From: Reyranella massiliensis 521
Lineage (GTDB): Bacteria; Pseudomonadota; Alphaproteobacteria; Reyranellales; Reyranellaceae
Reading direction: 5' to 3'
DNA length: 64,000 bases
NCBI GenBank assembly: GCA_945860205.1
Contig: CAMARK010000006.1
Coordinates: forward strand, 1 to 64,000
The notes under the pieces: model-generated
What the model was told of the DNA's origin: nothing
Database searches by the model: none
The model's input: the letters and a program-made list of their open reading frames with translations, nothing else
Translations under genes and position numbers: made by a program
Shown: positions 45,840 to 54,834 of the stretch, in pieces
Position numbering within the stretch: position 1 is the first letter of the stretch
How the letters are laid out: the number at the start of each line of letters is the position of its first letter

Positions 45840-46931
45840 CTAGGCCGTCAGTTCGCGCGCCGTGATGCGGTACTTGAACTGGTCCGGGTCGAGTGAATCG
45901 AGGAACCCGGCTTTGTTCTCGGCCTGCGGGTACGTCAGGAACGGGATCGCCGGCTCGTTCGAGCCGGGCAGCTTGAGGTCGTGCGCGACGTTGAAGGCGA
46001 CCCAGTTGCCTTCCCACGAACCGAACAGCGCCCGGCGCACCACCACGACCTTGGGATCGGTCATCGCGAGGTTGGCCGGCGGCTCCTCGAGCACGACCTT
46101 GCGCACGTCGGCGGGATCGACCGGCGTCCAGCCGCTGCCCACGAGCCAGACCTCGGCGCGGCAATGCTGCGCCTTGCTGACGACTTCGGAGCCCGCGCCC
46201 AGCGCCTTGAACCCGAACTCAGACGGCGCGACGCGGAGGCCGTAGACGTCGCGCGCCGGCAGGCCGACCGAGCGCGCCAGGCCGACGAACAACGCATTGA
46301 GGTCGGCACATTTGCCGCTGAGGTTGCCGGTCCTGATCATCGTGGTGATGTCGCCGACACCGCAGCCCAGCGTCTTGGGATTGCGGAAGGTGTTCTCGAC
46401 CACCCAGTCGTAGATTGCGCGGGCCTTGGCGGTATCGTCGCGCTTGCCGCGCACGATGCCTTCGGCGGTTTCCTTGACCAGGCCGTCGGTCGGCAACAGG
46501 TCGGTGGCGGCAAGGTTGAGCTTGCGCTCGGCGTCACTGAGCGGTGCTGCCGTCCCTTTGCCGGGGGTAACGGCGCGATTTTGCGTCTGCACCTGCGCCG
46601 TGACTTCGATCACCGGCGAGAGCTGGTCGCTCGCCCATTCGACGCGCAGCATCTCGGCGCCGTACTTGGGATCGCGCACCCGCTCGGTCACGCGCGCGTC
46701 GCCCTTCCAGGTGACATTGCCCGGCCGCTGCCAGTCGGCGGCCTCGAAGGTCGGCAGCGGGATCCAGGCCTTGTTGGCGCCGGCCGTCGGCTCGACCTGC
46801 ATGGTCAACACGAAGCTTCGCCAGCCCTTGGGCACGGGCGCGAAGGTGGCCTGGGCCGACGCCAGGCGCGGCGAGAGACCGATGGCGCCGGCGGCGATGC
46901 CGGCTTTGAACATGTCGCGACGATTGATCAT
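45840..46931 (-). CDS. Exported transglutaminase-like cysteine protease-fold protein
   Basis: 363 residues from MINRRDMFKAG at 46931 with GGAGG upstream. A Tat-like signal (NRRDMFKAGIAAGAIGLSPRLASA) exports it. The transglutaminase core has the catalytic cysteine in GNLSGKCADLNALFVGLARSVG (about 215), a histidine in KAQHCRAEVWL and the aspartate in GWTPVDPADV, giving the full triad. Likely a periplasmic peptidase or amidase; the substrate is unknown. It ends 50 bases before the cyclase start region. Confidence 0.83.
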   Translation of the reverse strand: MINRRDMFKAGIAAGAIGLSPRLASAQATFAPVPKGWRSFVLTMQVEPTAGANKAWIPLPTFEAADWQRPGNVTWKGDARVTERVRDPKYGAEMLRVEWASDQLSPVIEVTAQVQTQNRAVTPGKGTAAPLSDAERKLNLAATDLLPTDGLVKETAEGIVRGKRDDTAKARAIYDWVVENTFRNPKTLGCGVGDITTMIRTGNLSGKCADLNALFVGLARSVGLPARDVYGLRVAPSEFGFKALGAGSEVVSKAQHCRAEVWLVGSGWTPVDPADVRKVVLEEPPANLAMTDPKVVVVRRALFGSWEGNWVAFNVAHDLKLPGSNEPAIPFLTYPQAENKAGFLDSLDPDQFKYRITARELTA

Positions 46932-47107
46932 TTCTTGTCCTCCCCATGGCGATGCGTGCCGGGGAGGGTGCGCGTTCCCGTCGTCGGGAAGGCCGCAAAT
47001 CATCCCGGATCAAATCCGCGCCGCACGCGGCAGCGGTCTGTACCGGATGTGCCTAGAATTGCAGGGTGGTGGTGCAGCCGTCAACCGGCCGTGCTAGGTC
47101 GGCCGGC

Positions 47108-47989
47108 ATGACGCTACCGCTGGCCGACCTCAACCGAATGACCCTCCCGGCCTTTTCCGGCGCGGTCGGCGAGACCTTCGAACTGGCGCCCTGGGTGGCC
47201 GAAGCGGCCTGGGCGAAGCGCCCTTTTGCCAGCGTAAAGGCGCTGCACGAGGCGATGATGGGCGCGGTGCGGTCGGCGCCTCGCGAACGACAGCTCGAGT
47301 TCCTGCGCGGCCATCCCGACCTCGCCGGCAAGGCCGCCCGCGCCGGCGCGATCACCGATGACTCGAAGAGCGAACAGTCGAGCGTCGGCCTCGATTCGCT
47401 GGGCGAGGACGACTTCGCGCGCTTCCATCGCCTGAACGATGCCTACCGGGCGAAGTTCGGCTTTCCATTTATCGTCTGTGTGCGCCGCCACACGCGCGAT
47501 TCGATCCTGACGCAGTTCGAACGCCGTCTCGGCCACGACGACGCCACGGAGTTCGCCGCCGCGCTGATGGAAGTCTTCTACATCACGCGCCTGCGCATCG
47601 CGGCCAAGGTGACGGGCGAGGGCATGCCGCGGGTGAGCGGCCGCCTCAGCACCCATGTGCTCGACACGCATGCCGGCCGGCCGGCGGTGGGCGTCTTGGT
47701 CGAGCTCTACGAATTCGCCGGCGAAGCCGCGCATTGCATCGCCACCGCGGTCACCAATGCCGATGGCCGCACCGACTGGCCTTTGATTGGCGGCCGGCCG
47801 TTGCCGATCGGGCGCTACGAATTGCGCTTCGCCGTCGGTAACCATTTCCGCAGCAGGGGCATCGAGCAGGGCGATCCGCCATTCCTCGACATCGTACCTT
47901 TGCGCTTTTCTATTGCCGAGCCGGAAGGGCATTATCACGTGCCGTTGCTCTGCACGCCCTGGAGCTATTCGACCTATCGCGGCAGTTGA
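47108..47989 (+). CDS. Bifunctional OHCU decarboxylase / 5-hydroxyisourate hydrolase (UraD-UraH fusion), cytosolic
   Basis: 293 residues joining two steps after urate oxidase. The N-terminal half (to about 165) is the OHCU decarboxylase: WVAEAAWAKRPF, the catalytic His-Pro in FLRGHPDLAG, SKSEQSSVGLDSL and GFPFIVCVRRHTRDSIL. The C-terminal half is the transthyretin-like HIU hydrolase: STHVLDTHAGRPAVG (catalytic His), NADGRTDW (Arg), GHYHVPLLC (second His) and the terminal YRGS. All known catalytic residues of both domains are present. No signal peptide. GTG starts at 47066-47072 are an alternative. First of three tandem paralogues. Confidence 0.9.
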   Translation: MTLPLADLNRMTLPAFSGAVGETFELAPWVAEAAWAKRPFASVKALHEAMMGAVRSAPRERQLEFLRGHPDLAGKAARAGAITDDSKSEQSSVGLDSLGEDDFARFHRLNDAYRAKFGFPFIVCVRRHTRDSILTQFERRLGHDDATEFAAALMEVFYITRLRIAAKVTGEGMPRVSGRLSTHVLDTHAGRPAVGVLVELYEFAGEAAHCIATAVTNADGRTDWPLIGGRPLPIGRYELRFAVGNHFRSRGIEQGDPPFLDIVPLRFSIAEPEGHYHVPLLCTPWSYSTYRGS

Positions 47990-48003
47990 GGGAGGGAAGT
48001 TCG

Positions 48004-48990
48004 ATGGTGCTGTCGGTTTCCGGCCGCCGCCGTTTTTGTCTTGGAGCGCTTGCCGGCGGCGTGCTGGCGGCTGTGCTATCGCCTTGGGGGATGGCTCTGG
48101 CCCAGCCGGCGCCGGTCAAGGCCACCCTGACATTGGCCGAGGTCAACCGCATGGACGAGGCCGCTTTCGTGGCGGCCTTCGGCGATACCTATGAATTGTC
48201 GCCGTGGGTGGCGAAAGCGGCCTTCACCAAGCGGCCATTCCTGACCGTGACTGCGCTCCATCAGGCCCTGGCCGACGCTTTCCGGACGGCGCCGCGCGAA
48301 CAGCAGCTGGCCTTCTTCCACAAGCTTTCGGACATCGGCGACAGGACCGTGAAGGCGGAGAACATCACGGCGGCGTCGAAGCTCGAGCAGTCGGTCTCGG
48401 GCGTCGACTCGCTGACCGAGGCCGATCACGAACGGCTGAAGAAGCTGAACAAGGCCTATCGCGACAAGTTCAACATGTCCTTCACGATCGCCAACCGCCG
48501 CAATACCAAGGACACGATCTTCACGCAGTTCGAGCGTAGGCTCGGCAACGACCTTGCAACCGAACTTGCCAGCGCGATCCAGGAAGAATTCTTCGTCACG
48601 CGCCTGCGCATCGCCGAGCAGGTGTCGGGTGAGGGAGTGCCGCGGGTCTATGGTGATCTCACCGTGCATGCCCTCAACAGCGTCGTCGGCCAGCCGGCAA
48701 ACGGCATGGTCATCGAGTTGTTCGAGATGTCGGGCGAGAAGGGCCGCAAGGTCGCGCAGGCCACGTCCAACGTCGACGGCCGGGCCGATGTCCTCGTCGG
48801 ACGGCCGTTGCCGATCGGTCGCTACGAATTGCGTTTTGCGGTGGCTGACTATTTCCGCAAGCAGGGCTCAACGCTCGGCAATCCGCCCTTCCTCGACATC
48901 GTACCGGTCCGCCTTTACTTCGAGAACCCCGAAGGCAGCTACCATGTACCGATGGTTTGCTCACCCTGGAGTTATGCGGTGTACCGGTGA
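48004..48990 (+). CDS. Exported UraD-UraH-like fusion with degenerate active sites
   Basis: 328 residues. A twin-arginine-like signal (SGRRRFCLGALAGGVLAAVL.. ending near ALAQP) exports the protein. Both halves align with the preceding gene, but in the decarboxylase the His-Pro of HPDLAG reads LSDIG and FIVC reads FTIA, so decarboxylation is doubtful. In the hydrolase half the first His (TVHALN), Arg (DGRAD) and second His (SYHVP) remain, the aspartate of HVLD is asparagine, and the protein ends at YR without the GS of YRGS. GGAGGG precedes the ATG; starts 14 bases after the first gene. Confidence 0.83.
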   Translation: MVLSVSGRRRFCLGALAGGVLAAVLSPWGMALAQPAPVKATLTLAEVNRMDEAAFVAAFGDTYELSPWVAKAAFTKRPFLTVTALHQALADAFRTAPREQQLAFFHKLSDIGDRTVKAENITAASKLEQSVSGVDSLTEADHERLKKLNKAYRDKFNMSFTIANRRNTKDTIFTQFERRLGNDLATELASAIQEEFFVTRLRIAEQVSGEGVPRVYGDLTVHALNSVVGQPANGMVIELFEMSGEKGRKVAQATSNVDGRADVLVGRPLPIGRYELRFAVADYFRKQGSTLGNPPFLDIVPVRLYFENPEGSYHVPMVCSPWSYAVYR

Positions 48991-49454
48991 ACGGCATCAT
49001 CGTCCCGGGCCGCCGCGGTCTCTGGCGCGTCATCGTCGCGTGCGCGGCGGTCGTTGCTGTATCGTTGTCGAGCGGCGAGAGCCATGCCCAAGCAGCGCCT
49101 CGCGTCAACGGCGACATCAATACCCACGTACTGGACGCGGTCAGCGGCCAGCCCGCTGCCGGCATGGCGGTCGAGCTGTTCGCAGTCGAAGGCGAGACCT
49201 TGCGCAGGATCTCGCAGGAAACGATCAACGCCGAGGGCCGTGCCGACCTGTGGCTCGGCCGGCCACTCGCCGTCGGGCGTTACGAGCTGCGCTTCCAGGT
49301 TGCCGACTATTTTCGCAAGCAGGGTGTCCGGACCGGTGATCCGGCGTATCTCGATTACGTGCCGGTTCGCTTCTCGGTCGACACGCCGAACGGGCACTAT
49401 CAGGTGCCTTTCATTTGCACGCCTTGGTCTTATTCAACCTATCGCGGAAGCTGA
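48987..49454 (+). CDS. Exported stand-alone HIU hydrolase/transthyretin-like protein with altered active site
   Basis: 155 residues from a GTG overlapping the previous stop (GTGA), with a signal peptide (GLWRVIVACAAVVAVSLSSGESHAQA). A single transthyretin-like domain: NTHVLDAVSGQPAAG (first His present), AEGRADLW (Arg present), but the second catalytic His reads Gln in GHYQVPFIC; the terminal YRGS is intact. Third member of the tandem set. It could be a weak hydrolase or a ligand carrier like transthyretin. Aldehyde dehydrogenase follows 16 bases later. Confidence 0.83.
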   Translation: MNGIIVPGRRGLWRVIVACAAVVAVSLSSGESHAQAAPRVNGDINTHVLDAVSGQPAAGMAVELFAVEGETLRRISQETINAEGRADLWLGRPLAVGRYELRFQVADYFRKQGVRTGDPAYLDYVPVRFSVDTPNGHYQVPFICTPWSYSTYRGS

Positions 49455-49470
49455 GTAGACGGAGAAAGCC

Positions 49471-50907
49471 ATGACCTACAGCGATGTCTCTCTGATGATC
49501 GATGGCGCCTGGACGAAAGGCGCCAACGGACGAACCATCCCCGTCATCAATCCGGCGACCGAGGAAGTGATCGGCCACGTGGCGCACGCGGAGAAGGCCG
49601 ACCTCGACCGTGCGCTCGCCGCCGCCGACAAGGGCTTCAAGATCTGGAAGAAGGTCTCGGCCTACGAGCGCTACAAGATCATGCGCAAGGCCGCCGACCT
49701 GATGCGCCAGCGCCTCGACGAGATTTGCGCGATCATGACCATGGAACAGGGCAAGCCGCTCTACGAGGCCAAGGTCGAGACCAGCCTTGCCGCCGACATC
49801 ATCGACTGGATGGCCGAGGAAGGCCGCCGCACCTATGGCCGCATCGTGCCGGCGCGCGCCGAGAACATCTATCAGCTCGTCACGAAGGAGCCGGTCGGCC
49901 CTGTTGCCGCCTTCACGCCGTGGAATTTCCCGATCAACCAGGTGGTGCGCAAGGCGTCGGCCGCGTTGGCCACGGGTTGCTCGATCATCATCAAGGGACC
50001 GGAAGACACGCCCGGCTCCTGCGCCCAGCTCATAAAAGCCTTCGTCGATGCCGGCGTGCCGGCGGGCGTGATCCAGCTCGTCTACGGTGTGCCGTCGGAG
50101 ATTAGCGCGTATCTGATCCCGCATCCGATCATCAAGAAGGTGACGTTCACGGGCTCGACGCCGGTCGGCAAGCAGCTCGCCGCCCTTGCCGGTGCGCACA
50201 TGAAGCGCGTCACCATGGAACTGGGCGGCCATGCGCCGGCCATCGTGTTCGAGGACGCCGATCTCGAGCAGGCCGTGAACGTGCTGGGTGCCAACAAGTT
50301 CAGGAACGCGGGCCAGGTCTGCGTCGCACCTACGCGCTTCCTGGTGCACGAGAAGGTCTATCCCGAGTTCGTCGAGCGCTTTACTGCCTACGCCAAGAAC
50401 ATGAAGGTGGGCAACGGCCTCGACGCCGACACCAAGATGGGCCCGCTGGTGGCTGAGCGCCGGCTCCATGCGATGGACACGTTCGTGTCCGACGCGATCT
50501 CGAAGGGCGCCAAGATCCATACGGGTGGCCAGAGGAAGGGCAACAAGGGCTATTTCTACGAGCCCACCGTCATGACCGACGTGCCGCTCAGCGCCAAGAT
50601 CATGAACGACGAGCCGTTCGGCCCTCTGGCGCCAATCACGCCGTTCAAGGACTTCGACAGCGTGATGAAGGAAGCGAACCGCCTCGACTGGGGCCTCGCC
50701 GCCTACGCCTACACCAAGAACACCAAGACGATGGCCCAGGTTGGTGCGGCGTTCGAAAGCGGCATGGTGTCGATCAATCACCACGGCCTCGCCCTGCCGG
50801 AAGTGCCGTTCGGTGGCATGAAGGACTCGGGCTACGGCTCGGAAGGTGGTCTCGAGGCGCTGGAGGCCTATCTCAACACCAAGTTCATCAGCCAGCTCGG
50901 TATGTAA
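49471..50907 (+). CDS. NAD(P)-dependent aldehyde dehydrogenase, succinate-semialdehyde dehydrogenase-like
   Basis: 478 residues, the usual length. Motifs are [25 protein letters not shown] (cofactor loop), [17 protein letters not shown] (general base Glu) and [12 protein letters not shown] (catalytic Cys, about 282), then [11 protein letters not shown]. Closest in pattern to GabD-type and related semialdehyde dehydrogenases. BoxC yields a C6 semialdehyde that needs such an enzyme, but this gene is 8 kb away and sits with the urate-type genes, so its substrate is open. Confidence 0.87.
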   Translation: MTYSDVSLMIDGAWTKGANGRTIPVINPATEEVIGHVAHAEKADLDRALAAADKGFKIWKKVSAYERYKIMRKAADLMRQRLDEICAIMTMEQGKPLYEAKVETSLAADIIDWMAEEGRRTYGRIVPARAENIYQLVTKEPVGPVAAFTPWNFPINQVVRKASAALATGCSIIIKGPEDTPGSCAQLIKAFVDAGVPAGVIQLVYGVPSEISAYLIPHPIIKKVTFTGSTPVGKQLAALAGAHMKRVTMELGGHAPAIVFEDADLEQAVNVLGANKFRNAGQVCVAPTRFLVHEKVYPEFVERFTAYAKNMKVGNGLDADTKMGPLVAERRLHAMDTFVSDAISKGAKIHTGGQRKGNKGYFYEPTVMTDVPLSAKIMNDEPFGPLAPITPFKDFDSVMKEANRLDWGLAAYAYTKNTKTMAQVGAAFESGMVSINHHGLALPEVPFGGMKDSGYGSEGGLEALEAYLNTKFISQLGM

Positions 50908-51049
50908 CGGGTACGGCCCTCCGCCGCGATGCGGAGGAGGGCTGTCCTTCCTGCGAAACTTGTCGCCTCTCGGAACGAGGGGCCATCGGCTTCTCGCCTT
51001 TTTCCTGTGCGGACCTATACACGGTGCCGTGTTCAAGGAGAGCAAGACG

Positions 51050-52024
51050 ATGAAGCGCAGAAATGTCCTGGCCATTCTCGGCAGCGTGCCGGCTGCAGCG
51101 GCCTTCAGTGCCCCGATACGCGCGCAGGAGGCCTATCCCGCCAGGGCGGTGAAAATCCTCGTGCCGTTCGGGCCGGGCGGTTCGACCGACATCATCTCGC
51201 GACTGGTCGGCAAGCAGCTCGAGACCGTGACCGGCAAGCCGTTCGTGGTCGAGAACAAGCCGGGCGCCACCGGCATGATCGGCACGACCCAGGTCAAGAA
51301 CGCTGCCCCCGACGGCTATACGCTGCTGCTCGGTTCGACCAGCACGCTCGCGGCCAACCCCAGCCTCTACAAGCAGATGACCTACGACCCCTCCGATTTC
51401 ACGACGGTCGCGGTCAACGGCGCCGTCGGCAACTTCATGCTGGTGAACAAGGACGGTCCCTACAAGACGGTCAAGGAGTTCGTGGCCTTCGCGAAGGCGA
51501 GCAAGGAGCCGCTGTTCTCGGGTTACGGCAACGCCTCCTCGCGCGTGCCGTCGGCGCTGTTCGAGGTGACGAGCGGCGTCAAGTTCGAGGAGGTCGCCTA
51601 TCGCGACGCCGTGGCCTCCATCCAGGATCTCGCCGCCGGCCGCGTCCACGCCGTCTTCCCCGATCAGGTTGTGGGCGAGAGCTATGTCCGCTCCGGCTTC
51701 GTGCGCGCGCTGGCCGTCACCTCGGCCGAGCGCTCGGCGCTGTTCCCCGACGTCGAGGCCATCGCCGAGACCTATCCCGGCTTCAACATCATCGCCTTCT
51801 CGTGCTTCTCGGTGCGCAAGGAAACGCCGGTTGAGATCAAGCAGCGCCTCAATCGCCTGGTGATGGACGCGCTGTACGAGCCCACGGTGCTGGAGCGGGT
51901 GAAGCAGCTCGGCTTCTTGCCGCCGCCCCGCGACTGGGACATCGCCAAGTGCGATGCATTCGTTGTGCGAGAGCGGGAGGATTGGACCAAATACATCAAG
52001 CTCGCCAAGATCGAGGCGCAATGA
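51050..52024 (+). CDS. Bug/TctC-family periplasmic solute-binding protein 1
   Basis: 324 residues from MKRRNVLAILG at 51050 with AAGGAG nine bases upstream; a longer frame from 50846 has no good start. Signal peptide ends near IRAQE. TctC landmarks are PARAVKILVPFGPGGSTDIISRL, VENKPGATGMIGT, and DGYTLLLGSTSTLAANP. Members bind carboxylates for tripartite tricarboxylate transporters; no tctA or tctB permease is in the window. Confidence 0.88.
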   Translation: MKRRNVLAILGSVPAAAAFSAPIRAQEAYPARAVKILVPFGPGGSTDIISRLVGKQLETVTGKPFVVENKPGATGMIGTTQVKNAAPDGYTLLLGSTSTLAANPSLYKQMTYDPSDFTTVAVNGAVGNFMLVNKDGPYKTVKEFVAFAKASKEPLFSGYGNASSRVPSALFEVTSGVKFEEVAYRDAVASIQDLAAGRVHAVFPDQVVGESYVRSGFVRALAVTSAERSALFPDVEAIAETYPGFNIIAFSCFSVRKETPVEIKQRLNRLVMDALYEPTVLERVKQLGFLPPPRDWDIAKCDAFVVREREDWTKYIKLAKIEAQ

Positions 52025-52116
52025 ACGGCTGAGGCTGGTCTTTCGCGCGACTGTTAAGCGTTTGTGACGGCCGATGGTCTACCCTTCAGGGAGCAATGCG
52101 GTAAGCTCACAGCCGC

Positions 52117-53091
52117 ATGATGGGGATGGCAAGGCGTTCGGTACTCGGGGGGCTGCTGGCGGCGGGCGCGGGAGCCGGCGCACGCGCGGACGAATGGCCG
52201 GCGCGGTCGGTGACTTGGTTCGTGCCGTTCCCGGCCGGCGGCGGCTCTGACATGTTCGCCCGGCCGATCGCCGCTCGCGCCACCGACCGGCTCGGCCAGA
52301 CGATGGTGATCGACAACAGGAGCGGCGCCGGCGGCACGCTGGGCACGGCCATCGCGGCCCGCGCGCCGGCCGACGGCTACTCCCTGCTGGTCGGCGACAC
52401 CGGCCTCACCTACGCGCCCACGATCTATTCGAAGGCGGGATTCGATTTCGGCCGCGACTTCGCCCCCATCAGCGCGTTCGGCCGCGTGCCGTATGTGCTG
52501 GTGATCAATCCGGCCCGCCTCGATGTTCCGACCCTCGCGGCGTTCCTCGAGGCTGCAAGGAAGAAGCCCGGCGAGATCGACATCGGATCGGCTGGCCTCG
52601 GGACCGTGACGCATCTCGCCATCGGCCTGTTCGAGGGGCGTGCGGGCGTGCGGCTCAATCATGTGCCATATCGCGGCGGTGCGCCGATGCTGCAGGACCT
52701 GCTGGCCGGGCAGATCGCCGCCGCCTTTGTCCTGGTGAGCGCCGTCGCGGGTTACGTGAAGTCTGGCAAGCTGCGCGCGCTGGCGGTGGCCAGCCGCCGT
52801 CGCGAGGCGTTGATCCCCGAGGTCCCTACGGCACACGAGGCGGGTCTTGCCGATTTCCGCATGACCACCTGGTTCGGCCTGTTTGCGCCGGCGCGTACGC
52901 CGGCCGCGATCCTCGACCGGCTGCATGGCGCTGTGCAGGAAGCGATCGTCGATGAAGGCGTGAAGCGCCTGTGGCGGGAGCAGGGCGCCAAGGTCGAACC
53001 CGAGAGTCGCGCCGACTTCGCCCGCTTCGTCGCGCGCGACACCGAGCGCTGGAGCCGCATCGCCAAGGCCGCCAATGTGCAGATGGAGTAG
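52117..53091 (+). CDS. Bug/TctC-family periplasmic solute-binding protein 2
   Basis: 324 residues with a short Tat-like signal (MARRSVLGGLLAAGAGAGARA). Landmarks are VPFPAGGGSDMFARPIA, NRSGAGGTLGT, DGYSLLVGDTG and NHVPYRGGAPMLQDLLAGQ. Closely related to the next gene along its length, so the two look like a tandem duplication. A nearby in-frame ATG (52126) is an alternative start. Confidence 0.88.
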   Translation: MMGMARRSVLGGLLAAGAGAGARADEWPARSVTWFVPFPAGGGSDMFARPIAARATDRLGQTMVIDNRSGAGGTLGTAIAARAPADGYSLLVGDTGLTYAPTIYSKAGFDFGRDFAPISAFGRVPYVLVINPARLDVPTLAAFLEAARKKPGEIDIGSAGLGTVTHLAIGLFEGRAGVRLNHVPYRGGAPMLQDLLAGQIAAAFVLVSAVAGYVKSGKLRALAVASRRREALIPEVPTAHEAGLADFRMTTWFGLFAPARTPAAILDRLHGAVQEAIVDEGVKRLWREQGAKVEPESRADFARFVARDTERWSRIAKAANVQME

Positions 53092-53094
53092 CCG

Positions 53095-54081
53095 ATGAAA
53101 ACCCCTCGGAATATCCCTCGCCGGGCCGCCTTGGGTGGCCTGCTCGCGGCAAGTGCCGCCGCGCCGTTGCTCGCCGCCGACTGGCGGCCGACGCGGTCGA
53201 TGAATTGGATCGTGCCGTTTCCGCCCGGCGGGTCGAACGACACGTTTGCGCGCCCCGTGGCGGCCTATGTCGGGCAACGGTTCAGCCAACCCATCGTGGT
53301 CGAGAACCGGGGCGGCGCCGGGGGCACGCTGGGCGGCTCGATCGTGTCGAGGGCGCGGCCCGACGGCTGCACCTTGCTGGTCGGCAACACCAGCCTCACC
53401 TTCGCGCCGGTCGTCTATGCCGAGTCGGGTTTCGATCTGCTGCGCGATTTCTCGCCGGTTTGCGCCATCGCAAGCGTTCCAGTCGGCCTGGTCGTCAATC
53501 CCGCCAAGCTCGACGTCAAGGATCTGGCGGGTTTTCTGGCGGCGGCGCGCAAGTCCCCTGAGGTCATCAACGTCGGCTCTTCGGGACTGGGAACGATGGC
53601 GCATCTCGCGATCGAGCTCCTGCAGCGGCGCACCGGCATCAAGCTCACCCATGTGCCCTACCGAGGCGGCGGCCCCGCGCTGCAGGATCTGCTCTCGGGC
53701 CAGCTCGACGCCACCTTCCAGCCGTTCAGCACCGTGTCGGCCTACGTGCAGTCCGGCCGGCTGCGGGCATTGGCGATCGCCACCCGCCGACGGGAACCGC
53801 TGCTGCCCAACGTGCCGACCTTCGCCGAAGCCGGCGTGCCGGATTTCAACGTCAGCACCTGGTACGGCCTGTTCGCGCCCAAGGCCACGCCGGATGAGCC
53901 GCTCGATGCGCTGCATGCCGCCGTCCAGGCAGCGCTGGGCGAGGGCGACGTCAAGCGCATCTGGCAGGAGCAGGGCGCGCGAGTCGACCTCGAGAGCCGC
54001 AAGGCCTTCGCCGAGTTCGTGGCGCGCGAAGTCGAACGCTGGACCGCCGTCGCGACGACGACCGGTCTTCCGATGGAGTAG
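53095..54081 (+). CDS. Bug/TctC-family periplasmic solute-binding protein 3
   Basis: 328 residues starting 3 bases after the previous gene's stop, with GGAGTAG overlapping it as ribosome site. Signal MKTPRNIPRRAALGGLLAASAAAPLLA is Tat-like. Landmarks are VPFPPGGSNDTFARPVA, ENRGGAGGTLGG, THVPYRGGGPALQDLLSGQ. Paralogue of gene 2; the differing binding loops may give a different carboxylate ligand. Confidence 0.88.
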   Translation: MKTPRNIPRRAALGGLLAASAAAPLLAADWRPTRSMNWIVPFPPGGSNDTFARPVAAYVGQRFSQPIVVENRGGAGGTLGGSIVSRARPDGCTLLVGNTSLTFAPVVYAESGFDLLRDFSPVCAIASVPVGLVVNPAKLDVKDLAGFLAAARKSPEVINVGSSGLGTMAHLAIELLQRRTGIKLTHVPYRGGGPALQDLLSGQLDATFQPFSTVSAYVQSGRLRALAIATRRREPLLPNVPTFAEAGVPDFNVSTWYGLFAPKATPDEPLDALHAAVQAALGEGDVKRIWQEQGARVDLESRKAFAEFVAREVERWTAVATTTGLPME

Positions 54082-54087
54082 GGGCGG

Positions 54088-54834
54088 CTAGGTCTCGGCG
54101 CCGCCGTTGACCTGGATCATCTGGCCGTTGATATAGGCGCCATTCTCGGAGATCAGCAGCCGCGCCGTGGCCGCGACCTCGACGGGCGTTCCCATGCGGC
54201 CGAGCGGCACCTTGGCCACCGTCTGCTGGCGGTGATGCGACGAGGCATCGTCTCCCTCGACGTCGGCGGCGATGGGGCCGGGCGAGATGGCGTTGGTCGT
54301 CACGCCCTTGGGTCCAAACTCCTTGGCCAGCGACTTGGTGAGACCCCACACGCCGTGCTTGGCGACCGATACCGGCGCTCGACCGGCGTAGCCGTGGATG
54401 GCGTTCATGCCGGTGAAGTTGACGATGCGGCCCCAGCCCTTCTTCAGCATGCCCGGCAGGCACGCACGCGAGAGCCAGACGGCGGCGTTCATGTCGACGT
54501 CGATTACGCGCTGCCACTCGGCATCGGTCATCTCGAGGAACGGCTTGCCCGGGCGAAGGGCGGCGTTGTTCACCAGAACGTCGACGGCGCCGAAGGCCTT
54601 GATCGCTTCGGCGGCAATGCGCCTGCATTCGTCGGGCTTGCCGACATCGCCCATGACGACGAGCGTCTTCACGCCGAACGACGCTGCTTCCTTGGCGACG
54701 CTTTCGCAGGCGGCGCGATCGCTCGAGCCGTTGATCGCGACGTTGAAGCCGTCTTCCGCCAGGCCCAGCACACAGGCACGGCCGATGTTCTTGCCGGCTC
54801 CCGTGACGAGTGCGGCCTTGCCGTTGGCTGCCAT
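54088..54834 (-). CDS. Short-chain dehydrogenase/reductase lacking the usual catalytic tyrosine
   Basis: 248-residue SDR. Cofactor motif TGAGKNIG (about 10), NNAA (about 88), VNFTGMNAIHG (catalytic Ser/Thr region) and C-terminal YINGQMIQVNGG. The catalytic YxxxK normally follows; here the sequence is PVSVAK, so the lysine is present but the tyrosine position is valine. Such variants exist among SDRs and may be inactive or use another acid. Its start overlaps the CoA transferase stop by one base (TGATG); likely translated together. Confidence 0.83.
   Translation of the reverse strand: MAANGKAALVTGAGKNIGRACVLGLAEDGFNVAINGSSDRAACESVAKEAASFGVKTLVVMGDVGKPDECRRIAAEAIKAFGAVDVLVNNAALRPGKPFLEMTDAEWQRVIDVDMNAAVWLSRACLPGMLKKGWGRIVNFTGMNAIHGYAGRAPVSVAKHGVWGLTKSLAKEFGPKGVTTNAISPGPIAADVEGDDASSHHRQQTVAKVPLGRMGTPVEVAATARLLISENGAYINGQMIQVNGGAET

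Noticed and set aside
49411..51075. 554-codon open frame on the minus strand
   Set aside because: Antisense to the aldehyde dehydrogenase gene with no recognisable domain.
52054..53916. 620-codon open frame on the minus strand
   Set aside because: Mirrors the two tandem Bug receptor genes, even showing their internal duplication in antisense, so it is a by-product of them.
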